64,000 bases of DNA from Desmonostoc vinosum HA7617-LM4 (GTDB taxonomy: Bacteria; Cyanobacteriota; Cyanobacteriia; Cyanobacteriales; Nostocaceae): assembly GCA_019359515.1 (NCBI GenBank), contig JAHHHC010000012.1, positions 89,984 to 153,983 of the forward strand. The letters run 5' to 3'. The notes beneath the pieces were generated by a model. It was not told the origin of the DNA. It did not search any database and worked only from the letters and a program-made list of their open reading frames with translations. A program made the position numbers and the translations under genes. Positions 36,576 through 46,806 of this stretch are shown in pieces (the stretch's first letter is position 1; the number at the start of each line of letters is the position of its first letter).

Positions 36576-36744
36576 TGCTCTCCCCTCCTTTGAAAATTTA
36601 TTCTCCTTTTTCAAGTATAAAGTTTTATTTTGAGTGGCTTGCTCAGAGTAGAGAAAAAAGAACTAAACCAACAAATAACCTGACACCCAACATGTTAAAA
36701 TTATTTTCCTTGGCTTGGTTAACCAGCAAACTCTCTGCCTACAT

Positions 36745-37224
36745 ATGGTTCAGTACACTCTCGCTCAAAGTCCAGAAATTATTCTTACTATTCCTGGAAA
36801 AGATTCAGCTAAAGCCCGTGAGAAAGCAATGGATCAGCTGATGGAGCTGATGGATGCAGGTAAGCTACCTACGGAATTAGAAGAAGGGTTTGGCCCTCAA
36901 CAATTAATTGAGGTTAAAGAAGCATCCACTGATACCGCTAGCGGTGAGGATGCTATTACACAAGCTGTTCAAATTCTGAGTAACCTGGCCACTCTCAAGC
37001 TGAAAGTTCAAGAGTCACGAACTGAGGCATTAGAGATTCGTCAGGCTGTTGATATTTTATTCTCAGATGAATCAGTGACTGAAGAGGAAATTTCTCGCCT
37101 GAAAGAAGGTTTTAAAGTTCTCAAAAATTTTGCCCAGGCGAATCTGCGTTACCAAGAAGCACGAGCTAAAGCACAACAGGCGCGGCAAGTTTTAGATCAA
37201 GCTCTCAAATCGCCTGAAAAGTAA
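36745..37224 (+). CDS. Conserved cyanobacterial protein, 159 residues
   Basis: Started at the ATG giving M-V-Q-Y-T-L-A-Q-S-P-E-I-I-L-T-I. A TTG 30 nt upstream would add an unlikely peptide. The N-terminal 60 residues have a beta-helix-beta appearance with A-R-E-K-A-M-D-Q-L-M-E-L. The C-terminal half is a long helix (Q-E-S-R-T-E-A-L-E-I-R-Q, Y-Q-E-A-R-A-K-A-Q-Q-A-R-Q). No family name is known to me. It is divergent from the membrane protein gene, with only about 170 bp between them, which serves both promoters. Confidence 0.6.
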   Translation: MVQYTLAQSPEIILTIPGKDSAKAREKAMDQLMELMDAGKLPTELEEGFGPQQLIEVKEASTDTASGEDAITQAVQILSNLATLKLKVQESRTEALEIRQAVDILFSDESVTEEEISRLKEGFKVLKNFAQANLRYQEARAKAQQARQVLDQALKSPEK

Positions 37225-37353
37225 CTAAAACTAGGGGTGTAGGAGGACAAGCGATACCTACAGGTGTAGGTTTTGAATATTTTGCGTTTTGATCGACGCA
37301 AAGACGCGGGGAAAGATTAAGGCATCAGCCGTTAATTGAGACACCATTGTTCA

Positions 37354-37381
37354 GTTTAGGGGTTTCTCTACACCCCTAAAC
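37354..37381. terminator. Hairpin between convergent genes
   Basis: A 10-bp inverted repeat (GTTTAGGGGT / ACCCCTAAAC) with an 8-nt loop lies 18 nt beyond the end of the tyrosine kinase gene. It has no T-run. It is probably the end of the EPS transcript. Confidence 0.5.
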
Positions 37382-37398
37382 CCGTATACCCCTGGTCT

Positions 37399-39621
37399 TT
37401 AACGTCGTCTAGTTCTTCTGAGAGAAGATGAGATCGATAGGGAATTGGCGGCGGAATTAGGTAATGCGTCTTCACTAACTCGTGCGAGGTTCCGACTCTG
37501 CCTAGAATACTGTTGCTGATAATAGCTATAAGAAGTAGGCAGCGCATCCTTAGATTTGTTGGCTATGATCCCTAAAATAGGAGTGCCCGATACTTGAATT
37601 TCTTCTAGAGTTTGGTGCAGTTCTGTACGCTTGAGCTGACCTAAACCAGCCACTAGCACCATACCGTTGGTATTAGCCGATAACAAGTAAGCATCTGCAA
37701 ACCCTAAAAGAGGAGGTGTATCATAAATTACTAAATCGAAAGTTGCTTGCAGACTATCCATTAAATCTTGCATTTTTTGAGATGCAAGCAATCGGACGGG
37801 ATCTGGTGGAATTGGCCCTGCACTCATGACAAACAGGTTTTCTTCTTGAGGCGATCGCTCAATCACATTATTCCAATCTAAGTCTTGCGAAATCACATCA
37901 GTCAAGCCCTGAATATTCATTAATCCGACTCGATTGTGTAAGCTAGGCGCACGTAGATTGGCATCTACGAGTAATACCCTCTGCCCCATCGCCGCCGCTG
38001 CTTGTGCTAGCTGTACAGCAACTGTAGACTTACCATCTCCCTGTCCTGGTGAACTGATAACAAGAGAGCGAATAGGAACATCCGAACCTAAAAGCAGAAT
38101 ATTTGTATAGAGAGAGCGAAAAACTTCAAAAAATGTAGCTCGATTGGCTCTTTCCGCTCCTCCCGCTAAACTTTCTTGCATTGCTGTTCCTAGCTCTTTT
38201 CTCAAAGGAACTATCCCTAGTAGCGGTAGTCTAGTAGTATCTTTGAGTTCTTTAGAAGTGTAAAAGATATTACTGAGTTTATCCACAATTAAGGCTACTA
38301 TTACACCTAACAGCAAACCTAAAACACCTCCTAAGGCTAAGTTTCTCTTAGCACTATTGGAGACAGGATCAGGTTGATTCACTTTAGCTAGTTTAGGATC
38401 AAGTAGTTTCCAAGGTTGTTGCTTCTGAGCCTTCTCGATCTGTAGTGCTTGCTGCTTGGCCGTAAACTGATTCAAAGCATCAGTAGCAATTTTTAATTCC
38501 CGCTCTATATTAGAGTAATTTCGGCTAATATTTGCCAAATTTCTGATTTCACTGTTAAGACCCTTTATTTTTTCATCTAGAGATATATCACGCGCGGATA
38601 GTGCCCTAATGTTACTCTGCAACTCTTTTTGTAGCCGTACTTCTTCTTGAGTCAGCAATGGCAGCAAATTATCTTTCTTCTGCTTGAGAGTTTCCATTGC
38701 TGGGTTGTCATCTGTAAATACTGCTGACTTTTGTTGGATTTCAATTTCTGCTAACTGAACCTGATCTAGGATCTTTTGATAGCGGGCACTTTCACTCAGT
38801 ATAGAGTTACCAGCTCTCTCACCTGGCTGTTGCGCCAACTCTTTCTCCAAATCTTCATATCTAGCTGCAATTTGCTCTAACTGTATTCGATTTTCTATCC
38901 GTTGTTGCTGCAAATTGGCGATTTGACTAGACAATTCTTGCGCTTTTTGCGCTGGTTCAATCAAATTATTACTCAGCCGCAGATCCCGCAGCCTGTTCTG
39001 CCATAATATGACCACATCTTCTAGTGGTCTTCTTTGCTTATTCACAAACTCGATCGCCTGATCTACATCTGCTTGACGATCTGCCAAACTATAGTTTAGA
39101 TAAGCTTCAGCAAGTAACTTAGAAAAGTCGCTAACCTGCTTTTGATCTGGGTGAGTATATTCAATTGACAAAATATTTGGTTGCTTAGACACAATAATCA
39201 AGTCATCAAGAATTTCCTCGTAGTTCAGATCCGCGTATTGTACTTGAAGCTTTTCGATAATCGGGTCTAAAATTCTATGACTTTGTAAAACCTTGATTGT
39301 CGTTGCAACTTCCTTAGACGATTCAGCAGGTGTCAACCCATCTTCTTGAGCATTGATTGCTTGGGGAACATTAGCTATGACCTTATTCTCACCAGTCACA
39401 GGCTTGGTTAAAATCTCGAACGAACCTTGAAAAACTGGAGGATCTGTTTCTGCTTTCAGTACTGCTGCCGTCGCTACTACAGCTGTTATACCAATGATTA
39501 ATAATATTCGCCGACGCAGAACTGTTAGGATATTACCCAGATTTAATTCGTCTTCTTCAACATTTAACTGGGTAGCGTTAGCTTGTGATAAAGGGTGGAT
39601 ATATTTCTCTGACTTTACCAT
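37399..39621 (-). CDS. Polysaccharide copolymerase/tyrosine autokinase (Wzc-like)
   Basis: 740 residues. A Wzz domain with transmembrane helices near 38-56 and 430-450 flanks a long coiled-coil periplasmic part (about 190-400). The BY-kinase domain has Walker A S-P-G-Q-G-D-G-K-S (about 522-532), Walker A' V-L-L-V-D-A-N-L-R, and Walker B L-V-I-Y-D-T-P-P (about 630-637). The C-terminal tail has a Tyr cluster (S-Y-S-Y-Y-Q-Q-Q-Y), the usual autophosphorylation site. It controls chain length and export of extracellular polysaccharide from the inner membrane. It is the last gene of the EPS locus. Confidence 0.92.
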   Translation of the reverse strand: MVKSEKYIHPLSQANATQLNVEEDELNLGNILTVLRRRILLIIGITAVVATAAVLKAETDPPVFQGSFEILTKPVTGENKVIANVPQAINAQEDGLTPAESSKEVATTIKVLQSHRILDPIIEKLQVQYADLNYEEILDDLIIVSKQPNILSIEYTHPDQKQVSDFSKLLAEAYLNYSLADRQADVDQAIEFVNKQRRPLEDVVILWQNRLRDLRLSNNLIEPAQKAQELSSQIANLQQQRIENRIQLEQIAARYEDLEKELAQQPGERAGNSILSESARYQKILDQVQLAEIEIQQKSAVFTDDNPAMETLKQKKDNLLPLLTQEEVRLQKELQSNIRALSARDISLDEKIKGLNSEIRNLANISRNYSNIERELKIATDALNQFTAKQQALQIEKAQKQQPWKLLDPKLAKVNQPDPVSNSAKRNLALGGVLGLLLGVIVALIVDKLSNIFYTSKELKDTTRLPLLGIVPLRKELGTAMQESLAGGAERANRATFFEVFRSLYTNILLLGSDVPIRSLVISSPGQGDGKSTVAVQLAQAAAAMGQRVLLVDANLRAPSLHNRVGLMNIQGLTDVISQDLDWNNVIERSPQEENLFVMSAGPIPPDPVRLLASQKMQDLMDSLQATFDLVIYDTPPLLGFADAYLLSANTNGMVLVAGLGQLKRTELHQTLEEIQVSGTPILGIIANKSKDALPTSYSYYQQQYSRQSRNLARVSEDALPNSAANSLSISSSLRRTRRR

Positions 39622-40087
39622 GGCATCTGTAAATTAAGTTATTTTTATTGCTTAAGTAGGTAAGTGCTTGGATTCTATTTTGACATACGTAATAGGATTA
39701 CTGTAGAAGTTGCCTTGTTCCTTACCCTACCTGGGTAAACTACTGAGTAATAGATATCCAACCCATTGCGAAATGAGCTAAGCGCTATGAAAACTTACCT
39801 AGTAGATGTACACACTTTAACTACAGCATTTAAAAAAATGCATTAATCTGGAGTCATTTACTTATAGATACAGTAACATTACTCAGGATACATTTTTTAA
39901 CTTAAATTTGTACCTTCGACTAAGACTATAAAATTTTTTACCAATACTTGGGTAACTTAACAATCAGGCTATTTAAGGACAGCACATCAACCTAGCATCC
40001 GTAGAGTTGGACAAGTTGAAATGGCTGACAATATAGAATCAAGTTAAAAGACACATATGGCAGGAACAGTACCTGCTATTTACTAAG
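39622..40087. other. Upstream region of the tyrosine kinase gene
   Basis: About 465 bp without a gene between the kinase gene and tRNA-Gln. AT-rich, with no repeat, terminator or clear promoter recognised. The kinase gene probably has its own promoter here, since the tRNA and a reversed gene separate it from the rest of the locus. Confidence 0.4.
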
Positions 40088-40159
40088 CTGGGGCGCTAGG
40101 ATTCGAACCTAGGGATGGCGGGACCAAAACCCGCTGCCTTACCACTTGGCGACGCCCCA
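40088..40159 (-). tRNA. tRNA-Gln (UUG)
   Basis: 72 nt fold into a full cloverleaf. The acceptor stem TGGGGCG pairs with CGCCCCA, and the discriminator is G73 as in bacterial tRNA-Gln. The anticodon loop is TTTTGGT, so the anticodon is UUG. The T-arm has GGTTCGAATCC. CCA is not encoded. Confidence 0.95.
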
Positions 40160-40395
40160 ATGACTTCACCTTAATCAATATAGCAGTTGTTCCCCTAGAA
40201 ATGTCAAGTGCTTTGGTGATTAATTTTAAACAATGAGTTTTGACAGCAGCACATGGGGAAAACCTTCTATAGCTTGTAGAAACAGTTGCCTTTCAATAAT
40301 TGTAAGATAGAGCAGTTTGATGAGATCTATCTTGCATATTCTCAATCATCGTAGGGTAGACACTGCTCAGAACATAAATTTGAACTATTGCTGTG

Positions 40396-41532
40396 ATGAA
40401 TATCATATCTAAACCTAATATCGAAGTCCAAGAAATGCAACATAGTGCAGAAGTTGAACTACTTCTTTGCTGTACACGTACTCAGTTAGATACCTCAGCT
40501 AGTGAGCGAATCAAAACGCTAATTCAGCAAAACCTTAACTGGGCACATATCATTAAAATAGCAGTCTTTCATAAAGTTATGCCACTGCTGTATCAAAGTA
40601 TAGTTACTACTGATCCAGAAATTCTTTCTCAACCTGCTTTAGCTCAACTAATAGATTATTTTCAAGCCAATGTTAGACATAACTTATCTCTAACTAGCGA
40701 GCTAATTAAACTTATAAATTTATTTGAAACTCAAGGAATTTTTGTGATTCCCATTAAGGGAGCAATTCTAGCTGTATCAGCCTATGGTAGTATTGCACTC
40801 CGACAGTTCAATGACATAGATATATTAGTTCGCCAGCAAGATGTATTAACAGCTAGGGAAATACTGATAGCTCAAGGCTATGAAAGTTCATATAACTTTA
40901 CTAAAGAACAGGAAGTTGCCAGACTCAAATCTCCCTACTGTAAAGATAATAATTACCATCATAAATACACAGGAATCAATATAGATTTCCACTGGCAACT
41001 TTTGCAACGATATTTATCGTTTCCACTTGAACATAAACATCTTTGGGAACGTCATACAACTGTAACCTTAGCAGGTAAGGCAATACTAAATTTGTCTCCA
41101 GAAGATAATCTTTTATTTCTCTGTATTCATGGATCTAGGGATCGCTGGAATCGTCTGCAATTAATTGCTGATGTAGCTGCACTAATCGGTGTTTCAGCCA
41201 ATATAGATTGGGGCTTAGTTATCAAGCAAGCTAACACATTAGGTTGTAGGAGAAGATTATTGCTTGGTATGCTACTAGCTAGAAATTTACTAGAAATAGA
41301 GTTGCCAACAGAAATTATACAAAAAATACAACTTGAACCAGAGATAAAATTATTAGCTACAGAAATACGCCAGAAAATTTTTTCTCAAACTGATGAAACA
41401 CATCAACTTTTTAATAAATCTTTTTTCGATCTCCGAATTAGAGAGCGTTTACAAGATAAACTGCAATACAGTATTTATCAATCAATTTTAGTTATTGCTA
41501 GAAGCAATAGCTTTTTTCCAGCTTGGATCTAG
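40396..41532 (+). CDS. Nucleotidyltransferase family protein (NTP_transf_5-like)
   Basis: 378 residues, taking the ATG after an in-frame GTG. The motif I-P-I-K-G-A-I-L-A followed by R-Q-F-N-D-I-D-I-L-V (about residues 123-153) has the G...D-x-D residues of a nucleotidyltransferase core. This family is common in bacterial surface polysaccharide clusters. The product is cytoplasmic. It is the only plus-strand gene within the EPS locus; its end is 22 nt from that of the acyltransferase gene. Substrate unknown. Confidence 0.75.
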   Translation: MNIISKPNIEVQEMQHSAEVELLLCCTRTQLDTSASERIKTLIQQNLNWAHIIKIAVFHKVMPLLYQSIVTTDPEILSQPALAQLIDYFQANVRHNLSLTSELIKLINLFETQGIFVIPIKGAILAVSAYGSIALRQFNDIDILVRQQDVLTAREILIAQGYESSYNFTKEQEVARLKSPYCKDNNYHHKYTGINIDFHWQLLQRYLSFPLEHKHLWERHTTVTLAGKAILNLSPEDNLLFLCIHGSRDRWNRLQLIADVAALIGVSANIDWGLVIKQANTLGCRRRLLLGMLLARNLLEIELPTEIIQKIQLEPEIKLLATEIRQKIFSQTDETHQLFNKSFFDLRIRERLQDKLQYSIYQSILVIARSNSFFPAWI

Positions 41533-41554
41533 ATAATATAAAGCGAATAAACAA

Positions 41555-42670
41555 TCATGTTCGAGAAACCAATATTTTTTTCCTAAAAACTTTCAGCAAT
41601 GGTTGTTCAATATAGGAGTGAAAGATGCATCCTACCAGCAGAGAAATTATTAAGATAAAAAACTTAGATAAATCACTATAGAACATATTTTCTAAATGCA
41701 TTTTAGCAATTAGATTCGTTAAGATATTAATTACCGATGCATGTGTTAAGTATACAGAGTATGATGCATCACCAAGATAGATAAAAATACTAGGTATTTG
41801 AATTTCCCTATTTAGATCTAAAGCAGCAGCACCAATTACGATTAACATTGAGGGAATACCATAATAAACAAAGGAAAATTCTTCCATTGGAGTCAAAATT
41901 GGAGCGATCGCCCTTACATAAAGAGGATAAGATTGACTATCGGCTATAGTATTAACAATATGTACATTAGCGATAGATGATAATGAAAATAAAGTAATTC
42001 CTAAAGCTAAAATTGGTGTAGCTTGTCTGACTTTGAATTTAGTGACTATGTAAGCAGCTAAGCATCCAAAACAAAATTCTAAATGATGACCGCTTAAAAT
42101 AAATTCTAAAGATAAGTTATTCTTCGGTAAAGTGAGGATATTCAGTGAATGAAAAAACCAGTAAAAAGATATTGTAGCTAGCCAGATGAAGATCAACGGA
42201 GCCAAATATCTTAAACCCGCTAGTATAGTCAAACTAAAAACCAAATAGAAAAAAACTTCAAAACTTAGTGTCCAACTCACATTAACGATTGGCGGACTAG
42301 GATATGGAAATAAAACAAAGGAGCTTAAACAAGTGATGAAGTTAATATCTTTTGTAGTAGAGAATAATCTAGGTATTAGAACTATCCAGTATATTGGATA
42401 AACTCGTAGAAAACGTTTAAATAAAAATTCTTTAAACTTAAATTTTTTTCCTATATCATTTTTGTGAACATAATAAATAATAAAACCGCTCAGGACAAAG
42501 AAAAAATTTACTCCGGCAGAACCAAATTTAAAAGCATTAGATAAGAAAGGTTGTTTAAGATTAATAGCAAAAAGAGAATTTCCATGAATTAATATAACTA
42601 AGACTGCTGCCAAACCTCTAAAAACTTGTAATAAATTCAGCTTCTTCTTAGAAATCTTGATTTGAGACAT
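41555..42670 (-). CDS. Acyltransferase 3 family membrane protein
   Basis: 371 residues, about ten hydrophobic helices. The N-terminus has V-F-R-G-L-A-A-V-L-V-I-L-I-H-G, with the catalytic His, and the G-V-N-F-F-F-V-L-S-G-F-I-I motif. It probably adds acetyl or another acyl group to polysaccharide units at the inner membrane, as OafA-like enzymes do. It belongs to the EPS transcript; about 100 nt separate it from the preceding glycosyltransferase gene. Confidence 0.88.
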   Translation of the reverse strand: MSQIKISKKKLNLLQVFRGLAAVLVILIHGNSLFAINLKQPFLSNAFKFGSAGVNFFFVLSGFIIYYVHKNDIGKKFKFKEFLFKRFLRVYPIYWIVLIPRLFSTTKDINFITCLSSFVLFPYPSPPIVNVSWTLSFEVFFYLVFSLTILAGLRYLAPLIFIWLATISFYWFFHSLNILTLPKNNLSLEFILSGHHLEFCFGCLAAYIVTKFKVRQATPILALGITLFSLSSIANVHIVNTIADSQSYPLYVRAIAPILTPMEEFSFVYYGIPSMLIVIGAAALDLNREIQIPSIFIYLGDASYSVYLTHASVINILTNLIAKMHLENMFYSDLSKFFILIISLLVGCIFHSYIEQPLLKVFRKKILVSRT

Positions 42671-42773
42671 TTGATAACTCCTAATTCAGTATTTTATAAA
42701 TATCAAAATCATATTAGTTTTTGCTTTTTTAATAAAAGTTGCATATAAATTTTTATTAAGTAGATAAATTTAA

Positions 42774-43958
42774 TTATTTATTATTGATAGTTTGTTTATA
42801 AATCTCTATCAATTGCTTATAATTAGCTTCAGGACTATAGTTATTTTCGTAAACTTGGCGGGCATTTTTTCCCATAGTGATCATAGTTTCAGAATGGTTG
42901 ATAGCCCATTCAATTTTGGCTCCTAAATCTGCTGAGTTTCCAGCTTCAAAATGTAACCCAGTGACTCCATCTTCTACAATCTCTGCCATACTTCCTAATT
43001 TAGGAGCTATTATAGGTAAACTACAAGCAAAAGCTTCAGCAACTGTTAAAGGAAAGCCTTCATACCAAACGGAAGGAAAGATTAAAAACTGAGCATGATG
43101 CATTAATGACATGACCGTAGGCTGATTTTGAAATCCTAAAAATTCAATTATATTTTCAGAAGCAGTATTTTTTACCTTTTGCTGTAATTTTTCTTTTAAC
43201 GGCCCATTACCAACAATTTTCAAGGGGATAGAAAAATTATTTTGTAAATAAGCTTCTATTAATAGAGAAACTCCTTTTTCTTCTGACAGTCTACCAACAA
43301 AAAGTAAGTAATTATTTTGTTGACAAATCTCGTTGATAAAGTTGGCAGAAAATACAAAATTGGGTTTGATATAGAACTTGTCTGCTGGCAATCCAGACTG
43401 AACCATTTTTTCTTTTTGAAATTGCGTAAATACAATGTAAGCGTCTACCCTTTCTTGCCAAGTACGTCGTAGCCGATGCCAAGTATTCATGGCTGCTACA
43501 ACCGAGCTTTGTATGCGCGAATCTCGGTAGCAGCCATATAAAATACTCTGCCATTGGACTAGTTCACTAACACAATCTTCACACACTTTGTTATCACGAA
43601 AAAGCAATGCTTTCGGGCAAGCGAGCCGATAGTTGTGAAGAGTTTGAACAATAGGTATGTTCTGCTCTAAGCAAGCATCATATATAGAGGGAGATAGCAG
43701 TGGAAAAAAGTTATGTACATGTACGATATCAGGTCGAAATTTAGTAATTTCGTTGCTAACTTGTTGTTTTGCTGAATAAGAGTAAATTGCACTTACAGCA
43801 GTTGTAAGTTGATCCCAAACACTTTTGATTTCATGATTGCTAACTTCCAGTAAAGATACCTGATGACTATTTGCTTCCAATAAAGCTCTCTCAGCTTGCA
43901 CTACTCCATCCTCGCCTCCTGCAAGCTGGTATCGATTATGTAACAGCAGAACTTTCAT
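42774..43958 (-). CDS. Glycosyltransferase family 4
   Basis: 394 residues with two Rossmann-like halves. N-terminal G-G-E-D-G-V-V (14-20), D-I-V-H-V-H-N-F-F-P and T-L-H-N-Y-R-L-A-C-P are typical of GT4. The C-terminal half has G-R-L-S-E-E-K-G-V and E-G-F-P-L-T-V-A-E, the E-x7-E motif that binds the donor nucleotide sugar. A retaining enzyme adding one sugar to the repeat unit; the sugar is unknown. Confidence 0.9.
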   Translation of the reverse strand: MKVLLLHNRYQLAGGEDGVVQAERALLEANSHQVSLLEVSNHEIKSVWDQLTTAVSAIYSYSAKQQVSNEITKFRPDIVHVHNFFPLLSPSIYDACLEQNIPIVQTLHNYRLACPKALLFRDNKVCEDCVSELVQWQSILYGCYRDSRIQSSVVAAMNTWHRLRRTWQERVDAYIVFTQFQKEKMVQSGLPADKFYIKPNFVFSANFINEICQQNNYLLFVGRLSEEKGVSLLIEAYLQNNFSIPLKIVGNGPLKEKLQQKVKNTASENIIEFLGFQNQPTVMSLMHHAQFLIFPSVWYEGFPLTVAEAFACSLPIIAPKLGSMAEIVEDGVTGLHFEAGNSADLGAKIEWAINHSETMITMGKNARQVYENNYSPEANYKQLIEIYKQTINNK

Positions 43959-44041
43959 GAAGTTAACTCTTTTATCTCAATAAATCAAGGAAATATGTAG
44001 AAGTAGAAAGTATACAGTAATCAACTAAAACTTATGTGTAT

Positions 44042-45295
44042 TTATAGTTTGATTGCCAGTTTATTCATATCTGATACTAAAGGTAAATTACGAGTCGATT
44101 GATGAATCAATTTTTTACTAAAGCTGGCACTTCCTAAGGAAGCTCCTACCAGTACGCCTAAAGGAGCCATGACGAATATGTAGACTATGACGTTATCAGT
44201 GATCATTGCTAAAGCTACAGCTGCTAAAGCAAGAAAAGCAGCAAGGTGAATCCGACTATTTTTTATATCGTTTCGATCTGCCCATTTCCAGTTTTGCCAA
44301 GTCTTGGTTATTAACTGCCCATAACCGAATATCCAGATTGTGAGGCCGATAAAACCATAATCATGCAGAATCCGTAGATAATCATTATGAGGATGAGGAA
44401 AAGTAGGGCCAACACGTTTTACCAAAACAATCCCCACAGAACCAGGGCCCTTACCAATCCAGGGAGATTCTAGAGCTGAGGCATAAGCGATCGGCCAAGC
44501 TTGGTTTCGGCCAGAGGTATTAACTTTTACCCCCCCCACAGTTGCGTTATCTCCTACATCGCTGAAACGAGAGCGTATAGGTTCTACATAATTGAATGCT
44601 AAGTAAGAAACAGTAACTATTAAAACGAGAGTCAACCCTATTCGTACCCAACTTTTGATACTAGTCAAAGAGATTTGAGATAAGGGAATTAGAATCAAAC
44701 TGATCAGTAGAGCCGTTCGAGAGAAACTTAAGGCAATATCTACAATTATCAGACCTAACCACCATAGTGCTTTAGGGAGACGATAACGCCAAGCAGCTAC
44801 ATACCAGGCAACCCCTACAATAGCAAACAAGGCAAACGAACGGGGACTCATGATAATCTTGGCGCTAGGGCCAGTTATCAGAATACTCAATCCGTATAAC
44901 ACAGCCGATAGTTGAGTTGCTTTTGTTAAAGCATCACTAATGAATTTTGGTGAGCCAGGAGTACGATAACTTTGTATAGTACTGAGTAGTATGAGTCCTA
45001 CAAATGCTGCTAGTACTGAGACATTTTGAACTGCGTTGACAAAAGGCAGGCTTCCTGTAGGTAAGTACCATACCCAGTTGATTAAAGCCTGTAAAATAAA
45101 CAGAACTAAGCCAGATACTACTAATACCGCTTTGGGGAGCTTGCGACGAGCGGACAATAGAATCCAAGTAGCTACAGCTGACAAAATGGTCAGTATACCT
45201 AGAGCAGTAATACTACCTAAACTCAATAAACGCCACGCATCTGCTAGTCCACTAAAGATGATGGTTAGAGACAAGAAAATTTCATATAACTGCAT
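44042..45295 (-). CDS. O-antigen polymerase/ligase-like membrane protein (Wzy/WaaL type)
   Basis: 417 residues, about eleven transmembrane helices. A periplasmic loop before the last helices (about residues 235-300) contains P-H-P-H-N-D-Y-L-R-I-L, the conserved His region of O-antigen ligase/polymerase proteins. It joins polysaccharide repeats in the periplasm. It starts 6 nt after the upstream glycosyltransferase stop, so the two are coupled. Confidence 0.85.
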   Translation of the reverse strand: MQLYEIFLSLTIIFSGLADAWRLLSLGSITALGILTILSAVATWILLSARRKLPKAVLVVSGLVLFILQALINWVWYLPTGSLPFVNAVQNVSVLAAFVGLILLSTIQSYRTPGSPKFISDALTKATQLSAVLYGLSILITGPSAKIIMSPRSFALFAIVGVAWYVAAWRYRLPKALWWLGLIIVDIALSFSRTALLISLILIPLSQISLTSIKSWVRIGLTLVLIVTVSYLAFNYVEPIRSRFSDVGDNATVGGVKVNTSGRNQAWPIAYASALESPWIGKGPGSVGIVLVKRVGPTFPHPHNDYLRILHDYGFIGLTIWIFGYGQLITKTWQNWKWADRNDIKNSRIHLAAFLALAAVALAMITDNVIVYIFVMAPLGVLVGASLGSASFSKKLIHQSTRNLPLVSDMNKLAIKL

Positions 45296-45301
45296 AATTC
45301 T

Positions 45302-46558
45302 CTAACTCATTTTTAAGCAAGATTTATTTTGAGTTGCAACTTCTTCGTAAAGTTGAGCTAACTGCCGCCCTTTATTTTCCCAATTAAAAGCTTCTTTGAC
45401 TCTTTTTTGTCCAGCTTGACCCATACGCAATCTTAGTTCTGGGTCACTAGCTAAATACATCATCGCGTCAGCCAGATCACTTACTGCTTGCTCAGGCGTA
45501 TGTGCCTTAATCTTAAAACCAACTTCCTCCGTAACTTGAACAGATGGGCCTCCTAAATCTAAACAAATGATTGGACGGGCTGCTGCCATTGCTTCCATAG
45601 AAACCCATCCACCGGAATCATGTAGACTTGGATGAACCAAGACATGACATTCTCCCAACTTGCTCATAGTTTGTTCACGAGGTAGCCTACCCCAAAATTT
45701 GACTCGTTCTGTAATTCCCAAGTTTTGTGTGAGTGCATGAAGTTGATCTTTTTCAGGGCCGTCCCCTAAAATCCAGTACTCTGCATCGGTTAAGTTTGCT
45801 TGAGCAAAAGCGCGCAGCCCCAAGTGAAAGCCTTTCCAGTGTAGAAGTCTGCCCATACTGATAAACCTCACAGGTGAAGTATCGGGGGTTTTATATTGAG
45901 CAAGACTAATTATTTCTTTTTCTGCTAAACCTGACTCAGGCACAAGTTGTACATTGTTAGCACCTATCTTGTACAGTCTTTTAACTGTATCTTCAGTTGT
46001 TGCTCTAATAACTGCACTTCTTTTTGCAGTCATACGTACAAACGGATCTAATTCCCCTATGGAACGAAGCAAGCTTCGTGTAGTTTCATAAACTTTGGCA
46101 CGTAGACTAAATTCACCCCAAAACTCTTTTGGAGCAGATTCTCCACCACCTACTGGCCCCCAGATAAAAGGAACAGGTAGTAATGAAACAAAACTAGGAC
46201 TTGAATACCTCACGTAGGTGACGTGATGTACAATATCAAAGCTAATTTGCTGGTGGAGTGAGCGACTGATAAAATATGCCCAAATTTGCCACAAGTAATA
46301 GTGAAAATAAACACCCCATTGTGTTACTTTTCCTCCACGATTCCAGTTTAATACCCAGCCCAGAGGATCTATGTAAATAAACTGAACGTTGGGGAGTAAG
46401 TTACGTGATAGTTCAGCCTCAATACCTTGTCGATGACAATTAGATGTTAATATCCAAACTTTGTGATACTTGCTCACTTCCCTAACTACATTCCAGCCTA
46501 TTCCAGGTTCTGAACCGTGTCCTGGTTCACATGCGTATGCAGAAATTAAGATTTTCAT
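45302..46558 (-). CDS. Glycosyltransferase family 4
   Basis: 418 residues. Starts M-K-I-L-I-S-A-Y-A-C-E-P-G-H-G-S-E-P-G, the sugar-nucleotide-independent acceptor side seen in a GT4 subgroup. C-terminal M-G-R-L-L-H-W-K-G-F and S-G-G-W-V-S-M-E-A-M-A-A motifs bind the donor. Cytoplasmic. Ends 6 nt before the O-antigen polymerase start. Confidence 0.9.
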   Translation of the reverse strand: MKILISAYACEPGHGSEPGIGWNVVREVSKYHKVWILTSNCHRQGIEAELSRNLLPNVQFIYIDPLGWVLNWNRGGKVTQWGVYFHYYLWQIWAYFISRSLHQQISFDIVHHVTYVRYSSPSFVSLLPVPFIWGPVGGGESAPKEFWGEFSLRAKVYETTRSLLRSIGELDPFVRMTAKRSAVIRATTEDTVKRLYKIGANNVQLVPESGLAEKEIISLAQYKTPDTSPVRFISMGRLLHWKGFHLGLRAFAQANLTDAEYWILGDGPEKDQLHALTQNLGITERVKFWGRLPREQTMSKLGECHVLVHPSLHDSGGWVSMEAMAAARPIICLDLGGPSVQVTEEVGFKIKAHTPEQAVSDLADAMMYLASDPELRLRMGQAGQKRVKEAFNWENKGRQLAQLYEEVATQNKSCLKMS

Positions 46559-46806
46559 ATTTTTCGTATTAAGAGTACCCTAAAAATGATACAGCGGTTC
46601 TCGTTTTAGTGAGATAGATTTTGTTGAGATTCAGGGGCCATGGATTAGAGGATAGAGTGGACGTTAGGTAATTGGGAACTGCTATACGATTTATAAGTAA
46701 CAAGGTAAGTATATATTTTGAATTTTAATTGTCTCCCATTATGATAAAAATATATGATTAAAAGTTGTTTTTAGGTTCGATCAAAGGCAAGTGTAACCAG
46801 CACAAC

